Positions 60,701 to 63,700 of a DNA stretch of 64,000 nucleotides are shown here, in pieces. Position numbers and translations under genes: made by a program. The first letter of the stretch is position 1. The number at the start of each line of letters is the position of its first letter. The notes under the pieces were generated by a model. It had not been told where the DNA came from. It worked only from the letters and a program-made list of their open reading frames with translations, and searched no databases. Source of the DNA: Symsagittifera roscoffensis (Eukaryota; Xenacoelomorpha; Acoela; Convolutidae); NCBI RefSeq assembly GCF_963678635.1, contig NC_087063.1, positions 22,450,701 to 22,514,700 on the forward strand, in the 5' to 3' direction.

Positions 60701-63700
60701 CCTTTTTTCTGGTTTCTTGAAGAGCAGGCGGTGAATAAATCCGTCTCATAAATTATTTCAAGCGTAATTTAGGCAAGCTAACTAATTGAAATATTGCCTT
60801 ATTGTGCTCAAATTAAGATTTTTTAGTAATTGATAATTCCCTCCGTAAAAAAGTTGCCAAATTTACTCTAATTTGCGCCAAATGTTGCTAAAAGTACAAT
60901 AAACACGAGCTTTCTTGATACTTTAGAGAAGTAGCTTTCTTAGAGAGCCACTCCTCAGTTCTGACTGCTGATTTTTTCCAAAGATAATACCCCCTTTGAT
61001 ACTATTTTACATCCATTGTGGGTTGGCCAACAGTAAAGTCTTTCTAAAGGCGAATTGGGCGCCGCTATACAGAAGGTGTGATGAGAGAGCGCGCACCGAA
61101 CATTTTTTTTGGGTAAAGCCTTTCAAAAAATCCTTGCGTCATTTTTAGCATGTTTTTTCAAAAATATTTTTTTCTTCATGTTTTTTGCATACACTTTTAT
61201 TAAAAAATAGGGCCCTTTTTTTAAATTTTAACGGGAATGGACTGGGAAAATCATTTTGTCAACCCAAAAAAAAGTTTACAAAAGTTTTTATGCTAAGTTT
61301 TTTTGTAGTATTCAACCTATACACAATGCAAGAGTTACTACGTCACTATCAGCAATATACATTAATAGTATCCATCAGATTAACGAGTTGAGTTTTCTAA
61401 CGGCTCGAAAAATTGGCGTATAATGCTCGTTAAGCGTAGTATTAAGTAAATCACATTTTGGAAAAATAGTCACAAAACGGCTGCATATTAGCGTGAAATT
61501 TTGCTCAACTAACGCGTTTTGTATTTTACAGGTGTGCAATCTCATTCTTGGCCTGATTGGCCAGTACCCTAGTGTGGAAGGAGGAGTGACCAAATTGGAC
61601 AGTGCAGTTTCAGAGGCAGACAACAACCCAGCTGCTCAGACCACAGCTGGGGGGACGAAAGGAAGCGACCAGATGAGCTTCGCTCTTATTGACAATGACT
61701 ACACGCAGACATTCGTGTACAACGAAAACACTATCATTACAGTGCTTGAGCTGCCAGTAATGGTTGGTTCTCCACGCTCAAATAGACAATCACAGATTTT
61801 TATTAACGACTGAAGGATGTGAATTTTCTCGAATGTAGACCGTGCTATTTTAATTCTTGGTTTTATTTTCTTTGAAGAAAGTTTGTTCACACTCAATTTA
61901 AAATTCCGGCTGTTTGACTTTTGATTTCTTTTCGAGTAAATTTCAAGTCAAGATATAGGCTCATTGCTCATTTTGGGCTTGTTTTTTTTTGGCTGGTTCA
62001 TCTACACTTGGTTTTTGTTTTCATTTATTTGAAATTTCGAGCTGAAAAAATATAAATTTGCTTGTTTTCACGTCATCGAGGTTTTTGAACTGTCTGTTGG
62101 CTATGATATTTAGGTTGACGACGAAAAGGTTGCTTCTTCAAATCGACATTTAGTTCGATTCATAATCCGAGACCTTTCTGGAAAATACTGCTACGACTTT
62201 GTTTCAACTGACGACGAATTGGCCGCCGACTCGAACTCTTCTCGCGGTGACGGCAATGAAGCTACCAAGCCGGGCAGTGCTGATAAAACGTTGGACAACT
62301 TGATTCCGATGGAGAGAAACGAGCAACATTCAGATTGTTGTGTCGAGTCAGGAGACTCGTCGGATAACGCTCAGGTATTTTTTTAGTGAATCAGCTTACT
62401 CTTGGTTTAAAGTAAGAGTTATTATGTTCCGCGTGCATAGCGCAACTGCGCCTCTGGCGAATACATGTAATGGTAAATTTCAAAAATTATAATCAGTTTT
62501 AATTAATGCTATAGGCAGGGGCAGTATCGGCTTACTCTTGGCTTTAAAAAAGAGTTATTATGTTCCGCATGCATAGCGCAACTGCGCCTCTGGCGAATAC
62601 ATGTAATGGTAAATTTCAAAAATTATAATCAGTTTTAATTAATGCTATAGGCAGGGGCAGTATCGGCTTACTCTTGGCTTTAAAAAAGAGTTATTATGTT
62701 CCGCGTGCATAGCGCAACTGCGCCTCTGGCGAATACATGTAATGGTAAATTTCAAAAATTATAATCAGTTTTAATTAATGCTATAGGCAGGGGCAGACTT
62801 AGGGGGGACGCCCCCACTCCTCAGGGATTTGACCCCCTGCCGACCCAAAGGGTCCCTCTTTGTACTATTTTGAGATATCCATTTTTGGTGACGGACCCTA
62901 AAGTTTTTCTAAGGGCAAGGGCGCCTTTGGCGCCAATATATACTAATTTTGAGGGGGAACGCGCGCAAAAAAAATGCGATTTTTTTTGGTCAAAATTGTC
63001 CTAAAAGTGCTTAAAACGCCTTTTTTTGGCGCAGAAATTTTGGCCAAAACGGACTTTTTAGTGCTTTGGGAGAGCTCGAAAAATCAATTTGGTCGACCTA
63101 AAAGAAAATTTTTCATTTCATCAGCTGCGAATGGTAGAAGCTGCGAGATTTCTTTATTTTCATTTATTTTTATTTTAGCGGAATGCTAAAAATGTTATTT
63201 AATGAAGCTAATCACTTTTTAGCATTTAAAGTTATTGTTTTTAATAAAGAGTAATGAACGTAGTTAAGACTCTTACTTAGGTCTTAGTGATTTTTTTCAG
63301 GAAAAAGGTTGTTCATGCTTAATTTTGTTTTTTCGCGGTTTGACTTGATTCTTTTTAAATTCCGTGCATTTCCAGTGTTAAAAGGAAGGCAAACTCTACT
63401 ATCGAACACCAAAAATGTAAAGGTCACGGTAAACGTGATCGACTTCTAGTTTCGAAAGAGGGATTTAATTATCAGATTTCCCTGGGAAATAAATTCTTTT
63501 CGTGAAATCTTTACGAAATAAAAAGGCAATCTATTTTTTCTTTGAAATTCGAAGGCTGAGGATTTTTTTAGAAAAAAAAACAGTTTTTTTTTTGTTTCTT
63601 TGCGCTCATTACTCTTTTCCAACTTTCAGTTGGCTATGTTTAACTCTTAGCAGGTGCAATACGGAAGTTCACCAGAATCATCTACATTCCCAATAAGTGA

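Larger units (their letters stand above)
56881..61531 (+). other. RALGAPA intron 15 (4.7 kb), repeat-filled
   Basis: No exon found. Contains AAAGAGTAATGA-family MITE pieces (about 57205 and 58495-58860), type E repeats in opposite orientations (about 57690-57975 minus, 58900-59130 plus), and a type D repeat (about 59152-60386) holding a LINE reverse-transcriptase fragment. From 60390 to 61531 nothing recognisable beyond AT-rich sequence. Confidence 0.6.

Noticed and set aside
62394-62801. CRISPR-like array
   Set aside because: Three 136-bp direct repeats without spacers, in an animal intron; simple tandem duplication.
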